Positions 62,629-64,000 of a stretch of 64,000 nucleotides of DNA are shown here, in pieces. The notes below the pieces were generated by a model that had not been told where the DNA came from, ran no database searches, and was given only the letters and a program-made list of their open reading frames with translations. Positions within the stretch are counted from its first letter, which is position 1. Every line of letters starts with the position of its first letter. The stretch spans positions 96,247-160,246 of the forward strand of contig NZ_JAPEIQ010000043.1 of NCBI RefSeq assembly GCF_026041215.1, read 5' to 3'. Made by a program: the position numbers and the translations under genes. This DNA is from Hoyosella sp. YIM 151337 (GTDB lineage: Bacteria > Actinomycetota > Actinomycetes > Mycobacteriales > Mycobacteriaceae).

Positions 62629-62944
62629 TGCCTCCTTCGTGACAGTCAGGTGAGCGCCCGGCGACCAAGCCGAGCAGGCTCGGAGTCACTTGCTCTCGAC
62701 AACCGACGTCAACCTTGGCTGACAGCGTCAACCTCGACCTGCAAGAGGCGTGGCAGCTCCGATGGCGGGCTGAGCGAGAGTCGGATGGGTGCTGGTCTGA
62801 CGGCCGGGAGTGGGCGTGCCTGGTCGTGTCGTCAGCGAGGCATCGGCGGCAGTTGAGCGGTGTCGTGCACCTGGCAGGTGATCAGCCCGGCGATCGGCCC
62901 CGTGAGGGGTCCGGGTCCGGGGTCACCGAACTGCCGGAGCCCTC
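62629..62944. other. upstream region of relaxase, candidate oriT
   Basis: 316 bp between divergent traA and the methyltransferase gene. It holds a perfect hairpin CCGAGC-AG-GCTCGG (62670-62683) and a direct repeat CGTCAACCT twice within 30 bp (about 62706-62735). MobF relaxases often nick at such sites beside their own gene. No protein-coding sequence is supported. Confidence 0.4.
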
Positions 62945-63940
62945 ATGCACGACCGCTCTGTCCCACCTGAGGACCATCGTCTGCGGGTCGGGTCGCTGTT
63001 CTCCGGATACGGCGGCCTTGACCTGGCCGTCGAGCATGTCTTCGACGCCGAGACGATCTGGTTCTCCGAGATCAACGAACCCGTCGCCCGCATCTTCGCT
63101 CACCACTGGCCCGACGCGCCGAACCTGGGTGACGTCACCACCATCGACTGGAGCGACGTGCCGTCGGTGGACATCCTCTGCGGCGGCTTTCCATGTCAAG
63201 ACGTCTCGACGGTGGGCAAGCAGACCGGCCTCGCGCCCGGCACCCGTTCGGGGCTCTGGTCGCACATGGCGGCCGCGATCGAGGCGTTGCAGCCGGAGTT
63301 CGTGGTGATCGAGAACGTCCGCGGTCTGCTCTCCACGCCGGCGGTCCGCAACCTCCCGGAAGGAGCAACCAATGCCCGAAGCAACCCCGCCACCGCAACC
63401 CCCGCCGCCGATGCGACCACAACCCTTCGCGAGATGGAACCCGACCCGTGGGGTGTGGGAGACGATGCAACCCGACTTCTCAGGGCGTTTGGCGCCGTGG
63501 CGGGAGACCTGGCCGACCTGCGGCGAGATGCGCGATGGATCGGCCTACCGGCATCATCCATCGGCGCACCGCATCAGCGCTTCCGTGTCTTCGTCTTCGC
63601 CGACCGCCCTGTTCCGGACCCCGCTGGCCTCGGACTCCTCCCGCGGCGGCGAGAGCCTGGAACAGGTCCGGGCTCGTCGGGGCACGATCGCGCTGAGCCA
63701 TCAGATCATCGACCCCGCCCTGCACGGACCGCATGGCTCACCGAAGCAGAACAGCGAGTCGGAGACGCTGTGGTCCCTGATCGAGGACATCTTCACCGCT
63801 GGGGACGCTACGCCCCAGCTATCGCCCGATGGGAACACATCACCGGCCGACCCGCCCCCGCACCAGCGCTCTTGAACGAAGAGAAGGGGCCACGGCCCGC
63901 GCCGGAGTTCGTGGAATGGGTGATGGGCCTCGAACCATGA
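62945..63940 (+). CDS. DNA (cytosine-5) methyltransferase, 3' end probably cut
   Basis: 331 residues, ATG with GGAG upstream. C5-methylase motifs are in order: VGSLFSGYGGLDLAVEHV (I), GGFPCQDVS with catalytic Cys84 (IV), ENVRGLLS (VI) and QRFRVFVFA (VIII). The C-terminal part reads WGRYAPAIARWEHITGRPAP, then EFVEWVMGLEP and stop. Relatives continue past this point with the last motifs (a GNGV-like motif X), so about 40-60 residues seem lost. A second gene is encoded in another frame inside it. Phage- and plasmid-type enzyme. Confidence 0.85.
   Translation: MHDRSVPPEDHRLRVGSLFSGYGGLDLAVEHVFDAETIWFSEINEPVARIFAHHWPDAPNLGDVTTIDWSDVPSVDILCGGFPCQDVSTVGKQTGLAPGTRSGLWSHMAAAIEALQPEFVVIENVRGLLSTPAVRNLPEGATNARSNPATATPAADATTTLREMEPDPWGVGDDATRLLRAFGAVAGDLADLRRDARWIGLPASSIGAPHQRFRVFVFADRPVPDPAGLGLLPRRREPGTGPGSSGHDRAEPSDHRPRPARTAWLTEAEQRVGDAVVPDRGHLHRWGRYAPAIARWEHITGRPAPAPALLNEEKGPRPAPEFVEWVMGLEP
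63372..63875 (+). CDS. overprinted gene inside the methyltransferase (phage-type protein)
   Basis: 167 residues in the +1-shifted frame, wholly inside the methyltransferase gene. AAGGAG ends 6 bp before its ATG, an ideal ribosome site in the middle of another coding region. The protein has a Pro-rich start (MPEATPPPQPPPPMRPQPFA), then RWNPTRGVWETMQPDFSGRL, WRETWPTCGEMRDGSAY and LFRTPLASDSSRGGESLEQV. This resembles the unexplained actinophage proteins encoded beside C5-methylases (pattern WPTSGMxxxGSAY ... TP-A-D). Function unknown; reality of expression is inferred from the ribosome site and motif content. Confidence 0.6.
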   Translation: MPEATPPPQPPPPMRPQPFARWNPTRGVWETMQPDFSGRLAPWRETWPTCGEMRDGSAYRHHPSAHRISASVSSSSPTALFRTPLASDSSRGGESLEQVRARRGTIALSHQIIDPALHGPHGSPKQNSESETLWSLIEDIFTAGDATPQLSPDGNTSPADPPPHQRS

Positions 63941-64000
63941 ATCGCCCCGCGTCTGGTGGAGGGTCTGATTCCCCGAGAGGATGGGTGTCATGCCAGCACC
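63938..64000 (+). mobile_element. possible left end of an IS3-like insertion sequence
   Basis: The methyltransferase stop TGA begins a sequence starting TGAATCGCCCCGCGTCTGG and running to an ATG at 63990 behind GAGAGG. A terminal repeat followed within about 50 bp by a transposase start is the layout of IS3-type elements in actinobacteria. The other end is outside the window, so this is tentative. Confidence 0.4.
63990..64000 (+). CDS. start of a gene cut by the window edge (putative transposase OrfA)
   Basis: ATG 63990 with GAGAGG 9 bp upstream; only MPA and part of the next codon are visible. IS3-type OrfA proteins of actinobacteria often begin MPAPRKY or similar, but this is too short to identify. 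Confidence 0.3.

Noticed and set aside
59107..62856. Long plus-strand open frames opposite traA (59107-60528, 60560-61516, 61699-62856)
   Set aside because: They are antisense to a protein with full relaxase and helicase motifs and are typical GC-rich shadows without family resemblance.

Overview
The window is high-GC actinobacterial DNA. The SigK/RskA pair with a fasciclin lipoprotein, the LdtMt2-type L,D-transpeptidase, mycobacterial-type phospholipase C, the UgpA-E-B-C order, KstR-like operators and the FadD/FadH genes point to the mycolic-acid group (Mycobacteriales; a Hoyosella- or Rhodococcus-like genus is a guess). There are two tRNA genes and no rRNA or CRISPR array.

Region 1 (1-15.3 kb): after an XRE/MmyB regulator divergent from a cut-off hydrolase comes a minus-strand operon. 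In transcription order it encodes a histamine-dehydrogenase-like flavoprotein, an aldehyde dehydrogenase, an APC permease, an unknown 182-residue protein, a frameshifted NCS1 permease and an amidohydrolase, with a decayed alcohol dehydrogenase tail behind it. A LysR gene and a DUF1028 / M20 / aspartase / hydrolase operon read the other way. The set fits histamine to imidazoleacetate to aspartate to fumarate. This is the best candidate for an undescribed system.

Region 2 (15.3-29.2 kb): lower meta-cleavage genes (hsaG, hsaF; divergent hsaE with a ferredoxin), a flavin monooxygenase with a Rid protein, and korAB. Perfect or near-perfect KstR boxes lie before hsaG and between hsaE and korA. Then come a secreted protein, a VOC/PadR pair, and an Lrp regulator divergent from a fused indolepyruvate-type ferredoxin oxidoreductase.

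Region 3 (29.2-45.6 kb): ugpAEBC beside a Tat-exported phospholipase C (phospholipid scavenging), a DUF559 nuclease-like gene between two copies of a palindromic repeat, tRNA-Lys, an L,D-transpeptidase, tRNA-His and orn, a FadD/SDR/ADH set, a PadR-fadH operon and a macrodomain protein.

Region 4 (45.6-53.8 kb): an apparent SigK regulon. Fasciclin lipoprotein, molybdopterin oxidoreductase and sigK-rskA are each preceded by the same -35/-10 arrangement. A YihY protein, a membrane protein and two tandem DUF4232 lipoproteins follow.

Region 5 (53.8-64 kb): a laterally acquired module. After poorly coding DNA and an orphan HTH protein there are merR-merA, cmtR-cadD, a small membrane protein, a MobF relaxase-helicase and a cytosine methyltransferase. 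The methyltransferase contains an overprinted second gene and appears to be cut by an insertion sequence at the window edge.
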